A DNA stretch of 8,143 nucleotides from CAIPFQ01 sp964641775 (lineage in GTDB: Bacteria; Chlamydiota; Chlamydiia; Chlamydiales; SM23-39), in assembly GCA_964641775.1 (NCBI GenBank), contig CAZXLK010000065.1, positions 1 to 8,143 of the forward strand, written 5' to 3'. The notes under the pieces were generated by a model that saw only the letters and a program-made list of their open reading frames with translations, had not been told where the DNA came from and made no database searches. Of the stretch, positions 1 to 6,528 are shown one piece after another. Made by a program: the position numbers and the translations under genes. The number at the start of each line of letters is the position of its first letter. Within the stretch, counting starts at the first letter, position 1.

Positions 1-10
1 GCACCGGGGT

Positions 11-35
11 CCCCGAAGACGCATCGTCTTTGGGG
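11..35. terminator. GC-rich hairpin at left edge, possible terminator or part of a dispersed repeat
   Basis: The arms CCCC-G-AAGACG and CGTCTT-T-GGGG enclose a three-base CAT loop, giving an 11-bp stem. The pair at 15/31 is a G-U wobble in plus-strand RNA but an A-C mismatch in minus-strand RNA, so the fold is stronger on the plus strand. Bases 5-15 (CGGGG-T-CCCCG) form an overlapping palindrome that could compete for the CCCC arm. The block 1-56 is about 60% G+C, well above its surroundings, and a tandem ACGTTC repeat (47-60) runs into the peptidase stop codon. The hairpin lies 22 bases past the minus-strand peptidase stop, where a terminator would be expected, but no U-tract follows on either strand. 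A repeated intergenic element is an equally good reading. Confidence 0.4.
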
Positions 36-56
36 TGGAAGCGCAAACGTTCACGT

Positions 57-1010
57 TCACGGGTGTTGTGTAAACACATAAGCAATATTTTGTCTTCTAG
101 CCCAAGCGGCTAAAAAGTCATTGAGATTATAGGCTACATGGGTTTTGGCATCTTCGGGGAAAGCGGGATCCATGCAAAGGACTTTTTCATCTTTATAACC
201 AATGACTGTTAACAAATGGCCAAATGTTAATGGAAGATAGGAACCGGGAAGGGGGCCTCGAACACTGACAATGACGGGAAGGCCTTTGAGAAGATAGGAA
301 TGTAGGGTTTGAAAAGATCCTAAGCGTTGGGTTCGGATTCGGAACATTTCTTTTAATTCCTCGTAGCTTTGCGCTGTATTTAAGATCCAATTTCCGTAGA
401 TATCAAACTCCATATCGTGGACTTTTTTAGCAAATTCGATGGGGCATATTTTGGTTTTGCTTAGATAGCTGATCACGGCTGAGGTGGAAGCGGGAGAGCA
501 AAAATCTTTGGCTCTTGGGTGATTGAGGATGAGCTGAGAGATTTTTGGAAAGTTGGATAGTTGGATAGGGGGGAGATCTTTTGGGGGAGAAATAGCAAAG
601 TTGGATAAATTGGAAATGCATGCATAAAGAGAATGGAGATTTTCCAAATTGGTGCCGTTTTGACATGTCACTTTGATCCGAAATGCAGTGCAAAGGCCAT
701 CTTTTGCATAGACTGCATCTTGATAGGATTCGATTCTGCTTCCAATAATGGAGTGCTGATAGGTTTTTTGTGTATTGTGCCCCCATTCGGCATAGCGGAT
801 CCAGGGAGACCATTGGCCTTGTAAAAGGCTGACCCAAAAGGTCCATTTTCCAATTGATGGCCTAAGGCCATTCCATGACAGAATGAGTTCATCAAAATTG
901 GATAGCTCTTCCATCTTCCAGGTAAATTCTTTTTGCTTTCGATCTTTAGGTCTAAGATCAGAGAAGTGTGTAACAGTGAATTTGGGAGCAGTAAGTGTTG
1001 ATGTAACCAT
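57..1010 (-). CDS. C39-like cysteine peptidase with N-terminal beta-rich domain
   Basis: This 317-residue protein is a likely papain-like cysteine peptidase of the Peptidase_C39_2 type. The C-terminal half carries a plausible catalytic set: Cys171 in the DFCSPAS segment that begins a helix, His265 in FGHLLTVIGY, and Asp281 in CMDPAF. The N-terminal 150 residues are rich in Trp and alternating hydrophobics (SWNGLRP, KWTFWVSLLQGQWSPWIRYAEWG). They resemble the beta-sandwich found before the peptidase domain in some C39-family proteins. No ABC or membrane domain is present, so it is not a bacteriocin-processing transporter. No clear signal peptide is seen. The gene follows the kinase by 27 bases and is probably cotranscribed with it. 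The start is bounded by an in-frame TAG nine codons upstream. The only Shine-Dalgarno-like GGGAG lies one base before the ATG, which is unusually close. Substrate is unknown. Family call is fairly sure; a role as a secreted effector is inference. Confidence 0.82.
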   Translation of the reverse strand: MVTSTLTAPKFTVTHFSDLRPKDRKQKEFTWKMEELSNFDELILSWNGLRPSIGKWTFWVSLLQGQWSPWIRYAEWGHNTQKTYQHSIIGSRIESYQDAVYAKDGLCTAFRIKVTCQNGTNLENLHSLYACISNLSNFAISPPKDLPPIQLSNFPKISQLILNHPRAKDFCSPASTSAVISYLSKTKICPIEFAKKVHDMEFDIYGNWILNTAQSYEELKEMFRIRTQRLGSFQTLHSYLLKGLPVIVSVRGPLPGSYLPLTFGHLLTVIGYKDEKVLCMDPAFPEDAKTHVAYNLNDFLAAWARRQNIAYVFTQHP

Positions 1011-1028
1011 ACTCCCAAATGTAGGGAG
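1011..1028 (-). promoter_or_regulatory. Small hairpin covering the peptidase ribosome-binding region
   Basis: In the minus-strand transcript, CTCCC (1024-1028) can pair with GGGAG (1012-1016) across a 7-base loop. The GGGAG arm is the only Shine-Dalgarno-like sequence before the peptidase ATG, and it ends one base before the start codon. Folding would hide it. Ribosomes finishing the kinase at 1038-1040 could open the stem, so translational coupling is possible. The stem is only 5 bp, so its effect is uncertain. Confidence 0.3.
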
Positions 1029-1037
1029 ATTCTATTT

Positions 1038-2360
1038 TTACTTCAACTTATGATAGAGAGCTTGCATTCTGGGGACGACTTTATCCATTGTAGGGCGCTC
1101 TTTTCTTTCTGATCGCATCATCTCTTTTAAGAGCTGGATCAACTCTTTGAGCTCCAGCCTCTTCCCATGTTTTTCTTCCAATTTTGCAAGGAGTGCTGCC
1201 AAATACCTCTCTACATGGCCATCGATATTTGGGCTTGTTTTAGAAAAGTATGAGTAGAAAGTGCCTATAAAAGTATTGAAATAATCGACTGAATCTTTGT
1301 GCGGGGCATCCTTTGCAATGGAAAAATACCTTTCGATTCCTCCCCTTGGCTTTTTTATCAGTTTGACTTTCTTTGGATCAATTTCTCTTGGTTGAATGAG
1401 CATATCTTCTTCATTTTTTAGAAACTCTTGCTCCAATAAACGGACAGTGATCATTCCAACGCCAAAGACTTCCCCTTTTCTGCTAGACCATCTTTCAGGA
1501 GGCATGAAGCGGTGGTTTCCCGTGTGATAAAATTTGATATTTGATTTGCCTGCTTTTCCCCAATCGGCAATTTTGGCAACGGGGCCATCTTCTGTATTGT
1601 AAACAAGGACGTTGTCCAATTTGACATCTCCATGCTGATATCCCGCAGTGTGAAGATCTCTAAATCCTTTCATGATTTGTAAAGTTAGCTTGAGGCTGTT
1701 TGAAAACCCATATTTTTCCTTTCGCATGAGTACATCGAGATCCCCTTGTCCTTTTTTTGCAACGACAGGTTTTTGACCATTGATCGAAATTTGGGGAGCA
1801 TAGGCAAAATCTACTGCCAAGTTCTGTGCACTATCCACCATTCGTCTGATTTCAGAGCTAGTCCAATCTATCTTTGAGCCTTTTTTTAAGTAAAAGCCAA
1901 GTCTTGGATGTTTTCCGTGCAAAGCGTTCATGAGTTTTTCAGTTGTCGGAAATTGTAGAGCCAAATTTTTGGCCATGAGTTTTGCAACAATTGGGCGATT
2001 TCCCATTGTTTCTAAGATTTTAGCGACATTGGCAATTTGAACTTCATTTTTGATGTTCTTGCTGATTTTGACTTCATTATGAAGCTCTCTTGTATGTAAA
2101 AGCCAGTTTCTCGGAACCATATAAACAAGATCATCTCTAACGGAGTCTGCTTTATAGACCAATTTTGTCGCCCCTTTACCCAAAATTTGCGGATTTTTGG
2201 GGGAGGGAAGATTTTGAATATTCAATTCGAATTTCTTTAGTTTACTAAGCCGCTGTTCGATCTTGCTCCAGCCATCGTCTTTTTTATTGATAGGCTTTAT
2301 TTTCCAAGGGTCGAAATGATTTTTTGGAACATAGTTTAGAATGTTTTTTATATTCATCAT
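1038..2360 (-). CDS. Eukaryote-like Ser/Thr protein kinase, noncanonical ('no-lysine' type)
   Basis: The 440-residue protein has a recognisable protein kinase fold. The glycine-rich loop is LGKGATKLVYKA (60-71), the probable alphaC Glu is E96 (HNEVKI), the catalytic loop is HGDVKLDN (243-250, D245 and N250), the metal-binding motif is DWG (266-268), and the APE-like motif is MPPERW (286-291). A subdomain XI arginine is R422. Odd points are HGD in place of HRD, DWG in place of DFG, Glu297 where the F-helix Asp is usual, and no lysine in the expected beta3 strand (LVYMVPR, 78-84). K66 in the glycine loop sits where WNK kinases place their catalytic lysine. About 55 residues precede the kinase core, and there is no transmembrane or PASTA region, so it is unlike PknB/PknD-type receptor kinases. 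AGGA lies six bases before the ATG; a second ATG follows at once. It is cotranscribed with the downstream peptidase. Activity and substrates are unknown; a pseudokinase is possible. Confidence 0.85.
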   Translation of the reverse strand: MMNIKNILNYVPKNHFDPWKIKPINKKDDGWSKIEQRLSKLKKFELNIQNLPSPKNPQILGKGATKLVYKADSVRDDLVYMVPRNWLLHTRELHNEVKISKNIKNEVQIANVAKILETMGNRPIVAKLMAKNLALQFPTTEKLMNALHGKHPRLGFYLKKGSKIDWTSSEIRRMVDSAQNLAVDFAYAPQISINGQKPVVAKKGQGDLDVLMRKEKYGFSNSLKLTLQIMKGFRDLHTAGYQHGDVKLDNVLVYNTEDGPVAKIADWGKAGKSNIKFYHTGNHRFMPPERWSSRKGEVFGVGMITVRLLEQEFLKNEEDMLIQPREIDPKKVKLIKKPRGGIERYFSIAKDAPHKDSVDYFNTFIGTFYSYFSKTSPNIDGHVERYLAALLAKLEEKHGKRLELKELIQLLKEMMRSERKERPTMDKVVPRMQALYHKLK

Positions 2361-2366
2361 AATAAT

Positions 2367-2407
2367 TCCTATCTCAATATTATATATAATATGAGGATAA
2401 GAATCAA
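2367..2407 (-). promoter_or_regulatory. Sigma70-like promoter and RBS of the kinase-peptidase unit
   Basis: On the minus strand, TTGATT (2402-2407) is separated by 17 bases from a perfect TATAAT (2379-2384). AGGA (2367-2370) lies six bases before the kinase ATG. The expected transcription start near 2372 would give a leader of only about 12 bases. The surrounding 65-base gap between the MFS stop and kinase start is extremely AT-rich, so chance -10 matches are easy, but the spacing and position are ideal. Confidence 0.6.
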
Positions 2408-2425
2408 TAATATTAAATAATTTAA

Positions 2426-3538
2426 TTATCTTTTAACACCGAGAAGGCAGAGGATGGAGGAGATGGCTGCCAAATAGTAAAAAAGGGCGCTATAGCCAAA
2501 ATAAGACATGGTTATAGAGGCAAATAGAGGCCCAATCATCGCGCCAATTGCATAGGCAAGGACAAAACCCCCGGTGGCAGCTACAATCTGATTTTCGGGC
2601 ACTTTCTCGCAAAAATAGCTCATGCTAAGAGGGTAGATTGTAAAGGAAAATCCTCCCAAGAACCAGCCAAGGAAAAATAAAGAAATTCCTTGAGTTTGGG
2701 TAATCCCTAAAGCAAGAAGCACCGTCATGAAAGAGGCCGTATTTAAGACGGTCAGCCGGCTTGTTTTATCAGCCCACAATCCCAGCGGCCATTGGAATAG
2801 GAGCCCCCCAAAAATGATGATTCCCATGAGGGTGCCGATTTCTGCAATTTCCAGTCCCATTTCTTTGCCATAGATGGGGACTAGAGAATGGATCGAGCCA
2901 AGGATCATGCCGGCAATGAGTCCCCCAATGATCCCAAATGGAGAGAGGTGAATCAGCTCTTTCAAGCGGATCGGAGCATACTCCATTTTGGGCCCATTTT
3001 CCCTTTGGAGCCAAAGGGGAAGGGCTGAAAGGGCAAAAAAAAGGGCCGCGAGAAAGAAGGGGACGATCGATGAGCCATCGATCAGGTTGAATACAAATTG
3101 TCCTGCACAAAGAGCAAGATAAAGAACTAGATGATAAAGGCATAGAGATGAGCTTCTCTCATTATTCTCAGCTTTTAAAAGACACCAGCTTTCAATGACA
3201 ATATAAACTCCTGCAGTACAAAAGCCGCAAATAAAGCGCAAAATGCTCCAGTAAACCGGGTGGATCCAAAGCATTTGGATTAGGACTAAAAAAGTAAAAA
3301 CCGCTGCAAAAATGGTATAGGTTTTGATATGGCCGGCTTTACTGATCCATCTGCCAAGATAAAGAGATCCGACCAAAATCCCAAGATAAAGAGTTGATGC
3401 TACGGCACCTATCGTTTGGATGGATGAGCCTTCCATTTGCAGCCGAATGGTAACAAAGGTGTTTAACATTCCGCTGCCAATCATTAATAAAGATAGACTT
3501 AAGAGCGGGGCTGATAATTTTTTAATTAATCCGTTCAT
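2426..3538 (-). CDS. MFS transporter, YcaD-like
   Basis: This 370-residue polytopic protein has roughly twelve hydrophobic segments and belongs to the major facilitator superfamily. The segment RFICGFCTAGVYIVIESW (101-118) is characteristic of the YcaD-like branch, with the conserved Arg, Gly and EsW residues. The loop between helices 2 and 3 has a reduced motif A (LGRWISKAGH, 61-70), and the matching loop in the second half reads PLGLWADKTSR (251-261). A proline-containing helix near IYPLSMSY (301-308) also fits this group. YcaD relatives are inner-membrane carriers whose substrates are mostly uncharacterised, so none is proposed. At 370 residues it is near normal length and intact. I see no good Shine-Dalgarno sequence before the ATG and no convincing promoter in the 80-base divergent spacer on this strand. 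The kinase downstream has its own promoter, so joint transcription is optional. Confidence 0.85.
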   Translation of the reverse strand: MNGLIKKLSAPLLSLSLLMIGSGMLNTFVTIRLQMEGSSIQTIGAVASTLYLGILVGSLYLGRWISKAGHIKTYTIFAAVFTFLVLIQMLWIHPVYWSILRFICGFCTAGVYIVIESWCLLKAENNERSSSLCLYHLVLYLALCAGQFVFNLIDGSSIVPFFLAALFFALSALPLWLQRENGPKMEYAPIRLKELIHLSPFGIIGGLIAGMILGSIHSLVPIYGKEMGLEIAEIGTLMGIIIFGGLLFQWPLGLWADKTSRLTVLNTASFMTVLLALGITQTQGISLFFLGWFLGGFSFTIYPLSMSYFCEKVPENQIVAATGGFVLAYAIGAMIGPLFASITMSYFGYSALFYYLAAISSILCLLGVKR

Positions 3539-3573
3539 AATAACAATTAAATTACATTTAGATTTTTTTGTAA

Positions 3574-3603
3574 TTGATTAATTAATGCGGAAAGAAAGAT
3601 AAT
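3574..3603 (+). promoter_or_regulatory. Candidate sigma70-like promoter for the 709-codon gene
   Basis: TTGATT (3574-3579), 18 bases, then GATAAT (3598-3603) lies 15 bases before the ATG at 3619. The -35 hexamer is the same as that of the kinase. A start near 3610 would leave a leader of under 10 bases with only a weak GGGA (3610-3613) as ribosome-binding site. A two-codon frame ATG-GGA-TAG (3608-3616) ends two bases before the real ATG; with such a short leader it is probably not transcribed whole. Weak to moderate support because the region is AT-rich. Confidence 0.4.
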
Positions 3604-3618
3604 AAATATGGGATAGCT

Positions 3619-5748
3619 ATGACTCGGAAAATTATCGAAGTTCTTGATTTTCAAGACGCAATGGATAATCTTGCAACCATTGCCGAAATCGATATGGAGC
3701 ATCCGCCCCTTCTTGGAATGGTTAAAGGAAATTCCCTTGTCACTGACGCCGAAGAGTTTCCAATGGGAACTGTCCAATGGCTTAGCGGCGAAGGGGAAGG
3801 GCCGATTTTAGAAATCTTAGATAAAACATATAGAGCCATTTACCAACATCTTCTCTCTTTATATGAAAGTGTAAATACCGATTGGGAAAACGAAAAGCTG
3901 AAAAAGGGGACTCAGGCAATGATGACCCTTGCTTTAGAGTCTGCAGAGAAAATGGATCGGTATTTGGCATTTCGGATCGAAAAGCCGCTTCCAAAAATCA
4001 CTCTGAGTGAAGTCTTTAAGACCTTGCAGCAGTTCTTTCTATATAGCATTCAGCCTAAATTTGGAGAGAATTTAGAAGGAGAGGAAGCTTGGGGAGAAGA
4101 GTGGAAAGAAAATAAAGAGGCGCCATCTAGCACGGCGTCAGGGCTAAAAGATTTTGAAACGGTCAAAAGGGATAAAGAATATGAGCTTTTTTATATCCGA
4201 GATGCTGATGGAAATCCCTATTTTTCCAAAGATCTTTTGCGAAACATTAAGCTCTCTGTTGATTTGCAAGCAGTTCCCCAAACATTTGAAGAAGATCCTT
4301 TCCTGAAGATCAGAGCAATGCAAGATCGGGATCTCAATGCCTCAGCAAGCCAAATTATCGGAGATGCTATTGGAGTCATCGATGATTATTTACATATTGC
4401 TAAAAAGCTGGAAAATAATGATTTAGCAAAAGAGATCAATCAAGCGCTTTTTGCCCTTTTTCTAGCCGCAAATCCCCAAAATTTGCTGGGAAATACCTTT
4501 GCCAAAAGCGCCCAGCAATATTTTTTAGATTTTCAAGTGTTTTTGAGGAGCTCAGTAAATACGAAAGAATATCAAAAGGCAATTGCTTATGGTACTGAAG
4601 ATGACAAAGTTTTAACTCTTTTAATGCAGCTTACCCACACTCTTGCCTATGCATTTTTTCGAAGAGTGGGGGGGATCAAACAGGAAGTAATTGGCCTCAT
4701 CCATAGAACAATGCGAAAAGGGGAAGAAAAAGATGCCTCCAAAAAAAAGCTTTCAAAAGAAGAAAGTGTTTGGAATGCATTTTTACAAGGAGATGAAAGG
4801 ATCCGGACATTCTTTTTACAATTTCCAAATGGTCCTCTTTTTAAAATCCTAGATTTAATTCGAGAAGAAGAAGAGGAAAATATACAAATTCCATTTGATC
4901 CCATTGTGCAGGGAAATTTGCCTTCATCGATCTATAAAATTAAGCATAAAGAAAAAGAAATGATTGTTATGCGCATTCCATCACCAATCAGGCAAACTAC
5001 GATCCAAAAAGGGGAAATTACAGAAGGTTTTAAAGGCTTTTTAAGAGCTCTTTCTTATAAAAAGAATAAGCATCTTCTCATCAATATGAATGATCGGACT
5101 TCCTGGAGAGAATTTGCAAGATGCCAACTTCTTGAAAATTTGGAAAAAAACGCAGAGTTTAGCCAGCAATTTATTGTCATTACTTTGCCTAAAGATACCG
5201 ACTTTTACTTCCAAAATAATGAGTATCTCAATCTCAATAAGGCAAGTGATTTCATTGCAGCGTTTCTTGAACAAATAGAATCGGGAGGATCCTGTGGCTA
5301 TTTTTTCCCGGCCTCTTGGAAAAAAGAAGATATTCTTGATTTTGCCAAAGAGACTCTTGCCAAAATCCACACCGATTTTTTTCAAATGAAAGAGACGCTG
5401 CCAAGGCGGGCAAGAGAAGATTTCATCGAGATCTTTTATCAATTTCTTGTAGCAAAGGCCATCGATCAGGTTAAGCCCGACTCTTTAAGTTTTACTTGCA
5501 AAGATGCCATTGATACGGGAGCTGCAGCTGCAGCTACATTCTATGGATTTTTAAAGATTTTGGATGGGGAAGATATGGCGGAAAAAGAGGAATTTGATTT
5601 TCTTCTTTGGCTTTTTTATGCCCCTGCCCTTTTCATCCGCGAGCGGGCGATCGACCCCGAAAGGCTGCACCGTTCCCTTTCCGTACTAGAAAGGATTGAA
5701 TCGGCCGAATATCAGCCCAAATGGCAGCTCAAAGCAAGTTATTTTTGA
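3619..5748 (+). CDS. Large hypothetical protein with a degenerate phosphatase-like Cys loop
   Basis: I do not recognise this 709-residue protein. It has no signal peptide or clear transmembrane helix and appears mainly alpha-helical and soluble. An acidic low-complexity stretch with Glu, Trp, Ser and Ala (about 150-175) probably links an N-terminal helical part to the rest. A second acidic run, REEEEEN, is at 415-421. The C-terminal third looks most domain-like. It has a hydrophobic strand with polar tail, HLLINMNDRTSWREFAR (485-501), then FIVITLPKDTDFYF (518-531), GYFFP (560-564), and finally SFTCKDAIDTGAAAAA (624-639). The last resembles the Cys loop of SopB-like and other CX5R phosphatases (C-K-x-x-x-D-R-T-G), but the arginine is missing and a Thr or Gly takes its place. 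Length and codon use show no break. It is the only plus-strand gene here, divergent from the MFS gene and tail-overlapping the phosphatase gene. It may be a lineage-specific protein or effector; the phosphatase resemblance is tentative. Confidence 0.8.
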   Translation: MTRKIIEVLDFQDAMDNLATIAEIDMEHPPLLGMVKGNSLVTDAEEFPMGTVQWLSGEGEGPILEILDKTYRAIYQHLLSLYESVNTDWENEKLKKGTQAMMTLALESAEKMDRYLAFRIEKPLPKITLSEVFKTLQQFFLYSIQPKFGENLEGEEAWGEEWKENKEAPSSTASGLKDFETVKRDKEYELFYIRDADGNPYFSKDLLRNIKLSVDLQAVPQTFEEDPFLKIRAMQDRDLNASASQIIGDAIGVIDDYLHIAKKLENNDLAKEINQALFALFLAANPQNLLGNTFAKSAQQYFLDFQVFLRSSVNTKEYQKAIAYGTEDDKVLTLLMQLTHTLAYAFFRRVGGIKQEVIGLIHRTMRKGEEKDASKKKLSKEESVWNAFLQGDERIRTFFLQFPNGPLFKILDLIREEEEENIQIPFDPIVQGNLPSSIYKIKHKEKEMIVMRIPSPIRQTTIQKGEITEGFKGFLRALSYKKNKHLLINMNDRTSWREFARCQLLENLEKNAEFSQQFIVITLPKDTDFYFQNNEYLNLNKASDFIAAFLEQIESGGSCGYFFPASWKKEDILDFAKETLAKIHTDFFQMKETLPRRAREDFIEIFYQFLVAKAIDQVKPDSLSFTCKDAIDTGAAAAATFYGFLKILDGEDMAEKEEFDFLLWLFYAPALFIRERAIDPERLHRSLSVLERIESAEYQPKWQLKASYF
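5520..5535. repeat. 16-bp perfect palindrome encoding an alanine run
   Basis: AGCTGCAGCTGCAGCT is its own reverse complement. It lies inside the 709-codon gene and encodes most of the Ala run (635-639) directly after the CKDAIDTG loop. It is best explained by alternating Ala codons GCT and GCA, with no sign of a regulatory role. Confidence 0.5.
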
Positions 5749-6521
5749 CGGAGTCTTTCGCACTCTTTTGCAAACGAGTGAAGGGCTTCGATTTTCTTGA
5801 AAACGGTCACTCTAGGACGAGACGTTTTCACTGTGATCAAAGCTTCTGCAAGAGACATATTTTGATATTTAATGAGATAAGCGGCAATTGCAGTAGCCGA
5901 TCTTCCGATCCCTGCTCGGCAATGGACATAGACTCTTTTGTTTTGGTTTAGCTCTTCATGGATAAAATCTGCAGAATCATGCATTTGCTCAAGATTGAGG
6001 GATAAGTGGTCCAAGGCATCCACTTCATGGTAGGTAACTCCAAGGTCCTCCCATTTATGGGTATAAGGGATGGAAAGAACGGAAGGCTTTCTTTCCCAAG
6101 GTTCATTGACGGATAAGATAGCTCCGATATGTTCATCATGGATTAATCGATAGGCATCATTGGAAATTGCATTGGGAAGGTGGCCAAGAAGAATGTTATA
6201 GTCTCCAATTTGATCCCAATTTTTGGCTTTCATTAGATTGATGGCTCTTGCAAATTCAAATGTCAATTGTCTGCCATGGAAAATACACTCTGCAAGAATG
6301 GCAACGGTAAATATCGCTCCTCCCGTAGCTAATGAGATGAGCTCTATGGTGTGGGGAATGACAGCCAAGATCGCAGCCGGAAGGAAGAAATAGGCCAAAG
6401 CTGTAGCAACAAGGGCTGCAGCTGCGGCAATCGCAATGGCTTTAAGAATTCTCGATTGAAGAATTCCGCTAGCTAATTCTGTATAAGTATAAGGTCTTGA
6501 TATAGTTGGTTCAATTGCCAT
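5739..6521 (-). CDS. PTPMT1-like dual-specificity phosphatase with N-terminal membrane hairpin
   Basis: This 260-residue protein joins a membrane hairpin to a cysteine phosphatase domain. Two hydrophobic segments (about 27-55, then 59-80) are separated by a very short turn around PHT. The catalytic domain (about 105-255) has the P-loop HCRAGIGRSA (200-209; nucleophile C201, R207) and a probable general acid D168 in YHEVDALD. The order of motifs matches PTPMT1 and plant PTPMT proteins: WDQ, ILLGHLP (110-116), SVNEPWE (137-143, the NEPYE/EEYE equivalent), YVHC, and a final SRPRV (234-238). That family dephosphorylates phosphatidylglycerophosphate in cardiolipin synthesis, and some members act on phosphoinositides. 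The MCE/Mla lipid-transport genes directly upstream fit a phospholipid role. The paired hydrophobic segments near the N-terminus also resemble a chlamydial Inc protein. The ATG has no Shine-Dalgarno sequence; the promoter predicts a leaderless mRNA. The stop overlaps the convergent gene by 10 bases. Phosphatase call is firm; substrate and location are inferred. Confidence 0.88.
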   Translation of the reverse strand: MAIEPTISRPYTYTELASGILQSRILKAIAIAAAAALVATALAYFFLPAAILAVIPHTIELISLATGGAIFTVAILAECIFHGRQLTFEFARAINLMKAKNWDQIGDYNILLGHLPNAISNDAYRLIHDEHIGAILSVNEPWERKPSVLSIPYTHKWEDLGVTYHEVDALDHLSLNLEQMHDSADFIHEELNQNKRVYVHCRAGIGRSATAIAAYLIKYQNMSLAEALITVKTSRPRVTVFKKIEALHSFAKECERLRQK

Positions 6522-6528
6522 GGAAAAT

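Noticed and set aside
427..846. 139-codon minus-strand frame within the peptidase gene
   Set aside because: Same strand, different frame from a peptidase with a full Cys-His-Asp set; composition rich in Ser, Pro, Cys and Arg is typical of a shifted frame.
57..1010. Peptidase as a bacteriocin-processing C39 transporter
   Set aside because: No ABC or membrane domain is fused or adjacent, and no double-glycine leader peptide gene is visible in the neighbourhood.
1012..1034. Plus-strand CTCCC/GGGAG hairpin followed by a T-rich run as a rho-independent terminator
   Set aside because: The stem has only 5 bp, the T-run is interrupted, and no plus-strand gene ends here.
3516..3530. 15-base word AATTTTTTAATTAAT shared with the reverse strand of the 6558-6572 spacer
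   Set aside because: Only A and T, in different contexts (inside the MFS start versus after the MCE stop); chance similarity in low-complexity DNA is the simpler reading.
3608..3616. Two-codon frame ATG-GGA-TAG just before the 709-codon gene as a regulatory mini-ORF
   Set aside because: The predicted transcript starts at about the same position, so the mini-ORF is probably not fully in the mRNA; such short frames are common by chance.
5041..5442. 133-codon minus-strand open frame inside the 709-codon gene
   Set aside because: Wholly antisense to a long continuous gene, low-complexity Ile/Lys/Phe content, no ribosome-binding site of note.
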